Below, in pieces: positions 1-5,696 of a stretch of DNA of 9,243 bases; the stretch's first letter is position 1; each line of letters opens with the position of its first letter. The notes beneath the pieces are model-generated. The model was not told where the DNA came from and searched no databases. It worked only from the letters and a program-made list of their open reading frames with translations. The DNA lies in contig JAAWLS010000068.1 in NCBI GenBank assembly GCA_022798035.1, positions 1 through 9,243 on the forward strand, read 5' to 3'. This DNA is from Lachnospiraceae bacterium (GTDB lineage: Bacteria > Bacillota > Clostridia > Lachnospirales > Lachnospiraceae). Position numbers and translations under genes: made by a program.

Positions 1-45
1 ATGGCATACTACTTCCAAAGATGGAAAAAGGATGTGAGAGTATGA
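1..45 (+). CDS. C-terminal end of an unidentified upstream gene (partial)
   Basis: The reading frame that begins at base 1 is open and ends at the TGA at 43-45, giving the tail MAYYFQRWKKDVRV. That TGA overlaps the ATG at 42-44 of the next gene as ATGA, the usual sign of translationally coupled genes, so this is more likely the end of a longer gene than a 14-codon ORF. In Bacillus the gene before spoVAA is sigF, but 14 residues are too few to identify this one. The frame starting at base 3 is also open to the window edge, so the assignment is tentative. Confidence 0.4.
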   Translation: MAYYFQRWKKDVRV

Positions 46-341
46 ATCATAGTCATAGTACTATTTATAGGATATGCCTTCTGGTAGTGGTGATTCTCAC
101 GATTGCAGGCGGCATTTTCTATTATGTAAATTATGTGAAAAGTCAGACCACTGTGACGGAAGGAACACTGGTACAATCAGAGGAATTTAAGACACCGGAT
201 TCGGCCGTGACAAGAGAAGCGTCGGAGCAGCCAGAGGAATCTGAGAGCCGGGATTCCCAGGAAGAATATGCCCAGGAGGCAGTGGAAGAAGAGGCAGTAG
301 AGAGCTTCAAGCCTTCTGCCAGCCCGATAAAATGCACATAG
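42..341 (+). CDS. Small acidic single-pass membrane protein in the spoVA operon
   Basis: This 99-residue protein has a short positively charged N-terminus and one hydrophobic segment at about residues 10-29 (rich in I, L, V, G and Y). The rest is a low-complexity acidic tail full of E, S and Q (for example EQPEESESRDSQEEYAQEA). I do not recognise the family. The predicted topology is a signal anchor with the acidic tail outside the membrane, or in the forespore-mother-cell intermembrane space if it is made in sporulation. I chose ATG 42 because AAAGGA at 28-33 lies 8 bases upstream and the start overlaps the preceding stop as ATGA. An in-frame ATG at 21 lacks a good ribosome site, and the frame is open back to the window edge, so a longer protein cannot be fully excluded. 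It ends 13 bases before spoVAA and is probably co-transcribed with it. Confidence 0.6.
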   Translation: MNHSHSTIYRICLLVVVILTIAGGIFYYVNYVKSQTTVTEGTLVQSEEFKTPDSAVTREASEQPEESESRDSQEEYAQEAVEEEAVESFKPSASPIKCT

Positions 342-344
342 AAT

Positions 345-351
345 GGAGGAG
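345..351 (+). promoter_or_regulatory. Ribosome binding site that sets the spoVAA start
   Basis: The sequence GGAGGAG immediately precedes AAC and ATG 355. Its GGAGG core lies 5 bases from that ATG. The alternative ATG at 343 overlaps this site and has no Shine-Dalgarno sequence of its own, so 355 is preferred. Confidence 0.6.
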
Positions 352-354
352 AAC

Positions 355-1005
355 ATGGCGGCAAATACAGATACTGTATATTTAAAAATAGAGCAGAATG
401 TGTTGGTCAGGGAGCCATCGGTTCTTCTGAAAGACGTCGCAAAAATTACTTCCACCAACCAGCCTTTAATTAATAAATTAAAGACAATGAAAGTCTATAC
501 CTTTCATACTCCTGCGAATCAGAGCAAAAAGAAAAAACAGGTGGAAGTATTTTCTGTGATGAAAATTATCCAGTTGATTGGACAGGAATTTCCGAATGTG
601 GAGATTCAAAATATTGGAGAGAAAGATTTTGTGCTGGAATATGAGCCCAGCCAGGAGCCAAAATGGCTGCTGTATCTCAAGACGGCAGTCTTGTGCGTAC
701 TGATTTTTTTTGGCTCTGCATTTACCATTATGACCTTCAACAATGACGTGGGCGTGGGAGAGGTGTTTGCAGATTTTTACCAGCAGGTGATGGGAGAAGA
801 GTCGGATGGATTTACGGTGCTGGAAATCAGCTATTCCATCGGATTATTCTGCGGAATTATGGTATTTTTTAACCATATAGGACACAAGAAAATTACGCCT
901 GACCCAACGCCGATTCAAGTGGAAATGCGCACGTATGAGAAAGATGTGGACTCGACTTTTATAGAAAATTGCGGAAGAAAAGGAACCAGTAATGATGTGG
1001 ATTAA
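355..1005 (+). CDS. spoVAA: Stage V sporulation protein AA (SpoVAA)
   Basis: SpoVAA is part of the SpoVA machinery in the inner forespore membrane that takes up Ca-dipicolinic acid during sporulation and releases it at germination. This 216-residue product is close to the usual family length. It has a soluble N-terminal domain (about 1-100, opening TVYLKIEQNVLV), two membrane segments (about 104-126 and 155-176) and the family-typical tail DPTPIQVEMRTYEKDV at 183-198, which closely resembles the end of Bacillus SpoVAA. The start is set by the ribosome site at 345-351. The end overlaps spoVAB by 14 bases, which indicates coupled translation. No forespore promoter is visible directly upstream, so transcription probably starts to the left of the window. 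Confidence 0.9.
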   Translation: MAANTDTVYLKIEQNVLVREPSVLLKDVAKITSTNQPLINKLKTMKVYTFHTPANQSKKKKQVEVFSVMKIIQLIGQEFPNVEIQNIGEKDFVLEYEPSQEPKWLLYLKTAVLCVLIFFGSAFTIMTFNNDVGVGEVFADFYQQVMGEESDGFTVLEISYSIGLFCGIMVFFNHIGHKKITPDPTPIQVEMRTYEKDVDSTFIENCGRKGTSNDVD

Positions 1006-1420
1006 GCAGGCTTTTTTGGCTTTGATTGGGCTGGCGGGAGGCTCGGCGGTAGCCGCAGGGGTGTTTAGTTTTATTATCTCTCTTGGCGTGGTGCCCAGAA
1101 TTATCGGAAAGAGCAGGACAGCGGCAGACATCGTCTTTTATGAAAATGCAGTTATCTTAGGAGGGATAGGAGGGAATATTCTTTCTCTGTTTTCCCCGCA
1201 GATTCCCCTTGGAATTATTATGGTGATTGCATTTGGCCTGTCTGCAGGTGTTTTTACCGGATGCCTGGCTGTTGCGCTGGCTGAAGTTTTAAATGCATTT
1301 CCCATTATGTTCCGGCGTTTCGGAATCAAAGAGGGATTGAGCTGGGTTTTATTTTTCATGGCGCTGGGGAAAGCCCTTGGCGCGCTTTATTTCTACGGAA
1401 ATCATATGCACAAGATGTAG
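992..1420 (+). CDS. spoVAB: Stage V sporulation protein AB (SpoVAB)
   Basis: This 142-residue, very hydrophobic protein has about four membrane segments (roughly 6-33, 52-66, 72-98 and 115-135). Length, hydropathy and position between spoVAA and spoVAC all match SpoVAB, an integral membrane member of the SpoVA dipicolinate transport complex of the spore. Its own molecular role is not well defined even in Bacillus. AGGAA at 981-985 lies 6 bases before ATG 992. A second ATG follows directly at 995 and could be used instead. The start lies inside the 3' end of spoVAA. The gap to spoVAC is 18 bases, consistent with one transcript. Confidence 0.88.
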   Translation: MMWIKQAFLALIGLAGGSAVAAGVFSFIISLGVVPRIIGKSRTAADIVFYENAVILGGIGGNILSLFSPQIPLGIIMVIAFGLSAGVFTGCLAVALAEVLNAFPIMFRRFGIKEGLSWVLFFMALGKALGALYFYGNHMHKM

Positions 1421-1438
1421 AGGAAGAGAGGTTTTGCT

Positions 1439-1936
1439 ATGGCACAGGAAACGGTCAATAAAGAGACCATGGAAGAAAAGGAAAAAAAGAATCAGGAATA
1501 CAACGAATATGTGAAACAGGTGACGCCCACCCATTCCCTTCCGCTGAATATGGTGAAAGCATTTATCACAGGAGGGATTATCTGCGTAATTGGGCAGTTG
1601 ATTTTGAACCTTGCCGTCAACAATTTCGGACTGGATAAAGAGACGGCCGGAAGCTGGTGCAGTATGCTGTTGGTTTTGCTCAGCGTGCTGCTGACCGGAT
1701 TCAATATCTATCCTTCCATAGCAAACTGGGGCGGTGCCGGAGCCCTGGTACCTATTACGGGATTTGCCAATTCAGTGGCGGCTCCCGCCATAGAGTTCCA
1801 GAAGGAGGGACAGGTATTCGGAATCGGGTGCAAAATATTTACCATTGCAGGGCCGGTGATTCTGTATGGAATTTTTACCAGCTGGGTTTTGGGCGTGCTT
1901 TATTGGATTGGCACTTGCTTCGGATGGTTTTCTTAA
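1439..1936 (+). CDS. spoVAC: Stage V sporulation protein AC (SpoVAC)
   Basis: SpoVAC is an inner-membrane SpoVA protein; in Bacillus it behaves as a mechanosensitive channel that releases Ca-dipicolinate at germination. The 165-residue product has a charged N-terminus (EEKEKKNQEYNEYVKQ) followed by hydrophobic segments. It carries the family signature GALVPITGFANSVAAPAIEF (101-120), then QKEGQVFGIGCKIFTIAGPV (121-140). A strong ribosome site (AGGAAGAGAGG, 1421-1431) precedes the ATG. In Bacillus and most Clostridia, spoVAC is followed by spoVAD and spoVAE. Here it is followed only by a 62-residue ORF and then a non-coding stretch with terminators. Confidence 0.93.
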   Translation: MAQETVNKETMEEKEKKNQEYNEYVKQVTPTHSLPLNMVKAFITGGIICVIGQLILNLAVNNFGLDKETAGSWCSMLLVLLSVLLTGFNIYPSIANWGGAGALVPITGFANSVAAPAIEFQKEGQVFGIGCKIFTIAGPVILYGIFTSWVLGVLYWIGTCFGWFS

Positions 1937-1990
1937 TTTTTCAAGAGAAATTCAGAAAAATTGCGCAGGTGGATGCGAAAGGATGAGATG

Positions 1991-2179
1991 ATGGAAAATA
2001 AGTATGATATGCCCATGGGGCTGAGTTTCCAGCTTGGTTTGAATGAAAAAGCTCTGACTGCTTATGCAAAAATGAGTGAACCAGAGAAAAGGCAGGTAGT
2101 GGAAGCCGCCAGGCAGGTAACTTCTAAAGCAGAAATGCAGCGGCTTGTGTCTGGACTGGAACAAAATTTTATTCCATAG
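1991..2179 (+). CDS. Small conserved-type protein, 62 residues, function unknown
   Basis: The 62-residue product is soluble and mostly helical. A helix around LGLNEKALTAYAKMSE (15-30) is followed by PEKRQVVEAARQVTSKAEMQ (31-50) and then RLVSGL. From memory, the SK-x-EM-x(3)-V pattern preceded by a FGxxLAxN-like segment is seen in many short, uncharacterised Firmicutes proteins. I could not test this and claim no function. AAAGGA at 1978-1983 is 7 bases before ATG 1991. ATG 1988 is 4 bases away, and a TTG at 1961 would add ten residues without a good ribosome site. It lies 54 bases after spoVAC and is probably the last gene of that operon. Confidence 0.65.
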   Translation: MENKYDMPMGLSFQLGLNEKALTAYAKMSEPEKRQVVEAARQVTSKAEMQRLVSGLEQNFIP

Positions 2180-2223
2180 GAAAGGCTTTGTTACATTAAA
2201 TTATAAAAGTGCCTTCCTATAAT
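2176..2223 (+). terminator. Possible weak terminator hairpin at the end of the spoVA operon
   Basis: ATAGGAAAGGC at 2176-2186 pairs with GCCTTCCTAT at 2211-2220, with one bulged A and a loop of 24 bases. The 5' arm includes the stop codon of the small protein gene. The following T-run is poor (AATTT), so termination here may be weak; a better terminator lies at 2288-2315. Confidence 0.35.
2196..2223 (+). promoter_or_regulatory. Possible promoter reading into the 2244-2315 element
   Basis: A perfect -10 hexamer TATAAT lies at 2218-2223 with a weak -35 (TTAAAT, 2196-2201) 16 bases upstream. Transcription would start near 2230 and run into the two-hairpin element and its terminator. The -10 overlaps the 3' arm of the hairpin at 2176-2220, so one of these two readings may be wrong. 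Confidence 0.3.
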
Positions 2224-2243
2224 TTAAGAAACAAAATATACAT

Positions 2244-2315
2244 GCAAATGTGAGGAAAATATGCAGCTAAGGTGCGTATTTGAAGCCAGAATCCTGCAAA
2301 TCAGAATTCTTTTTT
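2244..2315 (+). repeat. Repeated two-hairpin intergenic element, copy A
   Basis: This 72-base stretch aligns with 5547-5619. Both share AAATATGCnGCTAAnG, then GAATCCTGC, then a hairpin ending in six T. In this copy AAATATGC (2257-2264) pairs with GCGTATTT (2274-2281, one G-U pair) around a 9-base loop, and the terminator hairpin 2288-2315 follows. TGCAG (2262-2266) can instead pair with CTGCA (2294-2298) in the terminator's 5' arm, so two competing folds are possible. A 21-codon ORF (2261-2326) with GAGGA just upstream runs through the terminator stem. It could be a small RNA, an attenuator leader or a dispersed repeat. Confidence 0.45.
2288..2315 (+). terminator. Intrinsic terminator (first of a tandem pair)
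   Basis: AGAATCCTG (2288-2296) pairs with CAGAATTCT (2302-2310), with one C-A mismatch and a five-base loop CAAAT. Six T follow (2310-2315, the first being the last stem base). It ends either the spoVA operon or a short RNA that starts near 2230. Confidence 0.7.
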
Positions 2316-2346
2316 GCGAGGGATAGTCTGAATGTATACTTGACAG

Positions 2347-2377
2347 AAAAGAATCTCGTTTTGCGGGGTTCTTTTTT
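2347..2377 (+). terminator. Intrinsic terminator (second of a tandem pair)
   Basis: AAAAGAATCTCG (2347-2358) pairs with CGGGGTTCTTTT (2364-2375), with two G-T pairs and loop TTTTG. The T-rich 3' arm runs into TTC. The A-rich 5' arm means it could also work on the minus strand. It ends one base before the -35 of the MATE promoter and so insulates the pump gene from upstream transcription. Confidence 0.75.
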
Positions 2378-2378
2378 C

Positions 2379-2407
2379 TTGCGCAGTGATGAGGAACGTG
2401 ATACAAT
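2379..2407 (+). promoter_or_regulatory. Promoter of the MATE transporter gene
   Basis: A -35 TTGCGC (2379-2384), a 17-base spacer and a -10 TACAAT (2402-2407) are present, with an extended TGA just before the -10. It lies directly after the terminator at 2347-2377 and about 30 bases before the MATE start. Confidence 0.65.
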
Positions 2408-2423
2408 AGCGAGAATGGATAGA

Positions 2424-2429
2424 AAGGGG
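2424..2429 (+). promoter_or_regulatory. Ribosome binding site that sets the MATE start
   Basis: AAGGGGG (about 2424-2430) lies 8 bases before ATG 2439. This makes 2439 the best start. Upstream in-frame codons lie across the promoter or two terminators, and the in-frame ATG at 2463 has only a weak ribosome site. Confidence 0.55.
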
Positions 2430-2438
2430 GCAAAGGAT

Positions 2439-3812
2439 ATGACGAAAAGTGCAACAAAAGATATGACAAAGGGAAACCCCATGAAATTGATTCTGCAGTT
2501 CTGTATTCCTCTATTTTTGGGAATGCTGTTTCAGCAGTTTTATAATATGATGGACACGGTGATTGTGGGAAAGTTTCTGGGAGTAAATGCCCTCGCGGCA
2601 GTGGGAGCCACCGGCTCTATCAACTTTATGATTATCGGTTTCTGCATGGGTGTGTGCAATGGATTTGCCATTCCGGTGGCGCAGCAGTTCGGAGCCGGAG
2701 ACTATCATGCTCTCCGTAAATATGTGGCAAACAGCGCATGGCTTTCCATCGCTTTTGCAGGCGTGATGGCTGCGGCAGTCTGTATGCTCTGCCGTCAGAT
2801 TTTGCTTTGGATGAATACGCCGAAGGATATCATAGACGGAGCTTACAACTATATTTTTGTGATTTTTCTGGGAATTCCTGTAATTTATCTCTACAATCTG
2901 CTGTCGGGTATTATACGCTCCCTGGGAGACAGTAAAAGCCCCCTGCTGTTTCTGATTTTTTCTTCTGTACTGAATATCGTACTGGATATGGTGCTGATTT
3001 TGAATTTTCATATGGGCGTGGCAGGAGCTGCCTGGGCCACTGTGATTTCCCAGGCCATTTCCGGCGTGCTGTGCCTCGTTTATATGATAAAAAGGTTTGA
3101 CATTCTGAAAATGACAAGGGATGAGTGGAGGCCGGATGGGAAATATGCGGCGGTGCTCTGCAACATGGGAATCCCCATGGGGCTGCAGTACTCGATTACT
3201 GCCATTGGAAGCGTGATTTTGCAGACAGCAGTGAATACCCTGGGTTCTTTAGCAGTGGCTTCCGTGGCGGCAGCTGTAAAAATCAGCATGTTTTTCTGCT
3301 GCCCGTTTGACGCTATGGGCTCCACCATGGCTACTTATGCAGGCCAGAATGTGGGAGCCGGAAAACTGGAACGTGTCTCAAAGGGAATGAAATCCACCTG
3401 TATTATGGGGCTGGTATATGCTGTGGCCGCCTGCGTGGTGCTGACTCTTTTTGGCAAGACCATTGCTCTGCTGTTTGTGGATGCTTCCGAGACGGAGATT
3501 TTGCAGAATGTGAGTGTGTTTTTGATTGCAAACAGCGCCTTTTATTTTCCGCTTGCGTTGGTAAATATTGTTCGGTTTACCATTCAGGGTCTTGGCTTCA
3601 GCCGGTTTGCAATTCTGGCCGGAGTGTGCGAGATGGTGGCCCGGAGTCTGGTGGGCATAGGATTTGTGCCGATGTTTGGCTATATTGCCGCATGTTTTGC
3701 CAGCCCAGTGGCGTGGATTTTTGCAGATTTGTTCCTGGTACCGGCCTACCTGTACGTGATGAAGAAACTGTACAAAAGAATGGAAGAGACGGGGACGGCA
3801 GTGGTTTCCTGA
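2439..3812 (+). CDS. MATE-family multidrug/cation efflux transporter
   Basis: The 457-residue, 12-segment membrane protein has the usual MATE length. MATE pumps export cationic drugs or metabolites in exchange for Na+ or H+. The N-terminal part reads IPLFLGMLFQQFYNMMDTVI, then VGKFLGVNALAAVGATGS, the hallmark first helix and loop of the family. PVAQQFGAG and the mid-protein GIIRSLGDSKSP loop are also typical, and the second half repeats the fold (ATYAGQNVGAGK, IQGLGFSRFAILAG). The substrate cannot be deduced. The first codons contain a duplication: GATATGAC-AAA occurs at 2436-2447 and 2460-2471, so MTK appears twice and a second start at 2463 is possible. It has its own promoter behind two terminators. 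No clear terminator follows, so some readthrough into the deacetylase gene is likely. Confidence 0.92.
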   Translation: MTKSATKDMTKGNPMKLILQFCIPLFLGMLFQQFYNMMDTVIVGKFLGVNALAAVGATGSINFMIIGFCMGVCNGFAIPVAQQFGAGDYHALRKYVANSAWLSIAFAGVMAAAVCMLCRQILLWMNTPKDIIDGAYNYIFVIFLGIPVIYLYNLLSGIIRSLGDSKSPLLFLIFSSVLNIVLDMVLILNFHMGVAGAAWATVISQAISGVLCLVYMIKRFDILKMTRDEWRPDGKYAAVLCNMGIPMGLQYSITAIGSVILQTAVNTLGSLAVASVAAAVKISMFFCCPFDAMGSTMATYAGQNVGAGKLERVSKGMKSTCIMGLVYAVAACVVLTLFGKTIALLFVDASETEILQNVSVFLIANSAFYFPLALVNIVRFTIQGLGFSRFAILAGVCEMVARSLVGIGFVPMFGYIAACFASPVAWIFADLFLVPAYLYVMKKLYKRMEETGTAVVS

Positions 3813-3874
3813 TAAAATGGAAAATACTGTCAAAAAAATTAAGAAAAATTAATAAAGTTTTCACAGGAGAAAGG

Positions 3875-3924
3875 TTGATTTTTTTCCGAAATCCGTCATA
3901 TGATAGAGAAGAATATGATACGAT
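3875..3924 (+). promoter_or_regulatory. Probable promoter region of the deacetylase gene
   Basis: Two overlapping candidates are seen. The first is TTGATT (3875-3880), 18 bases, then TATGAT (3899-3904). The second is an extended -10, TGATACGAT (3916-3924), with no good -35. The second closely resembles the MATE -10 (TGATACAAT). GATAGAGAA occurs at 3902-3910 and 3922-3930, exactly 20 bases apart. Confidence 0.45.
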
Positions 3925-3957
3925 AGAGAAAAGAGTGTATGGACAGGGAGAGTTGGC

Positions 3958-5448
3958 ATGGAAAATCATCAGAATAACGAAAAGAGAAGAACAAACAGAG
4001 AAAGGCAGAGAAAATATATGCAGAAGCGCATGGGCATGACGCTGCTTCTTCTGATTGCAGTTACTGGTGCGGTTGTACTGGCAGCGGTATTTATGGCTAA
4101 TAAGAAGAAAGAAAAAGAGGAAAAGGGAACGGTGGAGACCATTGCAGACCCTGCAGTGAACGAGATACAGAGCCGTCCGGACCAGGCAGAGAATGAAACA
4201 AAGGAACCGCAGGCCGATACAGTGGCTGTCGTTCTGCAGGAGGCAGATTTGCTGGCCGCAGGCTATGATTATGACGGAGCCATTGATAAGGTGAAGAGCT
4301 TTGAGGGATATGAGAATGTTTCAGAACTGACGGCAGCCATTGCCGATTATGAAGCGCGCAAGGCAGAATGTGTTCCGGTGAATGTTGAGGAGATTACCCA
4401 TGTGTTCTACCATACATTGGTGGTAGACCCAGAAAAATGTTTCGCCAATCAGGAGACAGACCCTCAGGCGGTGGGAAACAATCAGTGGATGACCACTATA
4501 GATGAATTTAATAAAATAACACAGACGATGTATGACAACGGGTATGTGCTGGTGGACTTGCACGATATTGCGGAGGAAACTGTGGATGAAAATGGAGTGA
4601 GTCACTTCAAAAAGGGCACAATAATGCTTCCGCCAGGCAAGAAGGCCTTTGTGCTGTCTCTGGACGATTTGTCTTATTATCACAGTTATGATGGATATGG
4701 CTATGCCTCCAAAATGGTGCTGGATGAGAATGGCAAACCGAAATGCGAGTATGTTCAGGAGGATGGAACGACAGTAGTAGGAGATTATGACGCAGTGCCT
4801 TTGCTGGATAAATTTATTGAGGAGCATCCAGACGCTGCTTACAAAGGAGCCAGGGGAACCATTGCCCTGACCGGATATAACGGCGTGCTGGGGTACCGTA
4901 CGGATATCAGCTATCAGACCGTGCCGGAAGATATCAACAAGGACAAGAAGAAGTGGTTAGAGGAACACCCAGATTTTGATTTGGAGGTGGAGCGGTCTCA
5001 GGCCCGAGAAGTGGCGGAAGTCATGAAGGCAGAGGGATGGAGATTTGCAAGCCATACCTGGGGACATCTGAAAGTAGGAGAGATTTCTTTTGAGCGGCTG
5101 GAAGCAGACACCATCAAATGGAAGGAAAACGTGGAACCCGTTGTGGGGGCTACCGATACTATTATTTTTGCTCATGGACAGGATTTGGCAGGCTGGCCGG
5201 AAGGATATGCGGCGGGCAACCAGAAGTTTGAGTATTTGAAGGCACAAGGATTCAACTATTTCTGTAATGTGGATTCTATGCAATATGGTGTCCAGATTCG
5301 CGATAATTATGTAAGACAGAGCAGAAGAAATCTGGATGGTTTCCGAATTTATTTTAATTCTATCGGGCAGGAAAATACATTGTCAGACTTGTTTAACGCC
5401 GCAGAGATTATTGACTCTAAGAGACCTCCGGTACATCCCCTGGGATGA
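3958..5448 (+). CDS. Membrane-anchored NodB-type polysaccharide deacetylase, divergent
   Basis: This 496-residue protein has a basic N-terminus, one membrane anchor (about 27-47), a charged linker and a short helical segment that resembles a TPR unit (about 93-135: AGYDYDGAIDKVKSF). An extracellular NodB-like domain follows. Metal-binding motifs are visible: LSLDD (D236, D237) and SHTWGH (H366, H370), giving the D and HxxxH of the family, which remove acetyl groups from cell-wall or surface polysaccharides. Two things are odd. About 130 residues separate the DD and HxxxH motifs, far more than the roughly 50 usual. The arginine motif (RxPxG-like) expected next is not visible; the region reads IIFAHGQDLAGWP. 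The substrate is unknown. AGGGAG at 3945-3950 lies 7 bases before the ATG. A strong terminator follows at 5470-5513. Confidence 0.85.
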   Translation: MENHQNNEKRRTNRERQRKYMQKRMGMTLLLLIAVTGAVVLAAVFMANKKKEKEEKGTVETIADPAVNEIQSRPDQAENETKEPQADTVAVVLQEADLLAAGYDYDGAIDKVKSFEGYENVSELTAAIADYEARKAECVPVNVEEITHVFYHTLVVDPEKCFANQETDPQAVGNNQWMTTIDEFNKITQTMYDNGYVLVDLHDIAEETVDENGVSHFKKGTIMLPPGKKAFVLSLDDLSYYHSYDGYGYASKMVLDENGKPKCEYVQEDGTTVVGDYDAVPLLDKFIEEHPDAAYKGARGTIALTGYNGVLGYRTDISYQTVPEDINKDKKKWLEEHPDFDLEVERSQAREVAEVMKAEGWRFASHTWGHLKVGEISFERLEADTIKWKENVEPVVGATDTIIFAHGQDLAGWPEGYAAGNQKFEYLKAQGFNYFCNVDSMQYGVQIRDNYVRQSRRNLDGFRIYFNSIGQENTLSDLFNAAEIIDSKRPPVHPLG

Positions 5449-5469
5449 AAAATGAAAGAGAGAGAATGG

Positions 5470-5513
5470 GCTGCTGTTTCCGCAAAAGCAAAGTTGTGGA
5501 GCAGCAGCTTTTT
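5470..5513 (+). terminator. Intrinsic terminator of the deacetylase gene
   Basis: GCTGCTG (5470-5476) pairs with CAGCAGC (5502-5508). After a small internal loop, TCCGCAA (5479-5485) pairs with TTGTGGA (5494-5500, one G-T pair), leaving an 8-base loop. Five T follow at 5509-5513. It begins 22 bases after the deacetylase stop codon. Confidence 0.85.
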
Positions 5514-5546
5514 GCCTTATAGGAAAAGTACCTCAGCAGGGAGAAA

Positions 5547-5619
5547 GCAGATGCAGGAGAAATATGCCGCTAAAGCAAGGAATCTGCGGCGTGAATCCTG
5601 CTTTGCAGGATTCTTTTTT
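5547..5619 (+). repeat. Repeated two-hairpin intergenic element, copy B
   Basis: This 73-base stretch aligns with 2244-2315: AAATATGCnGCTAAnG is shared at the 5' side and GAATCCTGC with a T6 hairpin at the 3' side. Here ATGCCGC (5564-5570) pairs with GCGGCGT (5586-5592, one T-G pair), then the perfect terminator 5593-5619 follows. The loop and paired bases differ from copy A, although a first hairpin exists in both. It lies between the deacetylase terminator and the cyclase promoter, so it looks like an independent unit. I see no convincing promoter of its own. Confidence 0.45.
5593..5619 (+). terminator. Intrinsic terminator, perfect 9-bp stem
   Basis: GAATCCTGC (5593-5601) pairs perfectly with GCAGGATTC (5605-5613) around loop TTT, followed by six T (5614-5619). 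The deacetylase already has a terminator about 80 bases upstream, so this one may serve a short RNA made from the repeated element. Confidence 0.9.
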
Positions 5620-5632
5620 ACGGTTTCAGTAT

Positions 5633-5660
5633 TTTACTTTTTTATAAAATATGTTAAAAT
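5633..5660 (+). promoter_or_regulatory. Promoter of the cyclic di-GMP operon
   Basis: A -35 TTTACT (5633-5638), a 16-base spacer and a -10 TAAAAT (5655-5660) with extended TGT are present in an A/T-rich stretch. It lies directly after the terminator at 5593-5619 and about 35 bases before the cyclase start. Confidence 0.6.
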
Positions 5661-5696
5661 GAAAAGACGATACGGAAATGTTGAAAGGGGAAGCAG

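Noticed and set aside
2281..2304. Resemblance to the 3' part of a cobalamin riboswitch (GAAGCCAGAATCCTGC)
   Set aside because: The conserved upstream core and B12 box are absent and the preceding space is too short, so the match is probably chance.
2280..2438. N-terminal extension of the MATE protein from a TTG at 2280
   Set aside because: The extension crosses both terminators and the promoter, has no ribosome site and is not MATE-like. The family start pattern fits 2439.
2511..3011. 166-codon minus-strand ORF opposite the MATE gene
   Set aside because: It is antisense to a clear membrane protein. Its composition (H, Q and S rich) is typical of a shadow of hydrophobic codons.
3863..3888. 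Hairpin GGAGAAA with TTTTTCC after the MATE gene as a terminator
   Set aside because: The stem is weak with a G-T pair and no T-run follows. The T-run is part of the stem itself.
4321..4827. 168-codon minus-strand ORF opposite the deacetylase
   Set aside because: It lies wholly within a well-supported + strand gene and has no recognisable domain or ribosome site. It is a codon-bias shadow.
5449..5696. Possible cyclic di-GMP riboswitch before the cyclase gene
   Set aside because: Neither the GEMM-I conserved bases nor a class II pseudoknot pattern is visible, and the promoter lies downstream of the element.
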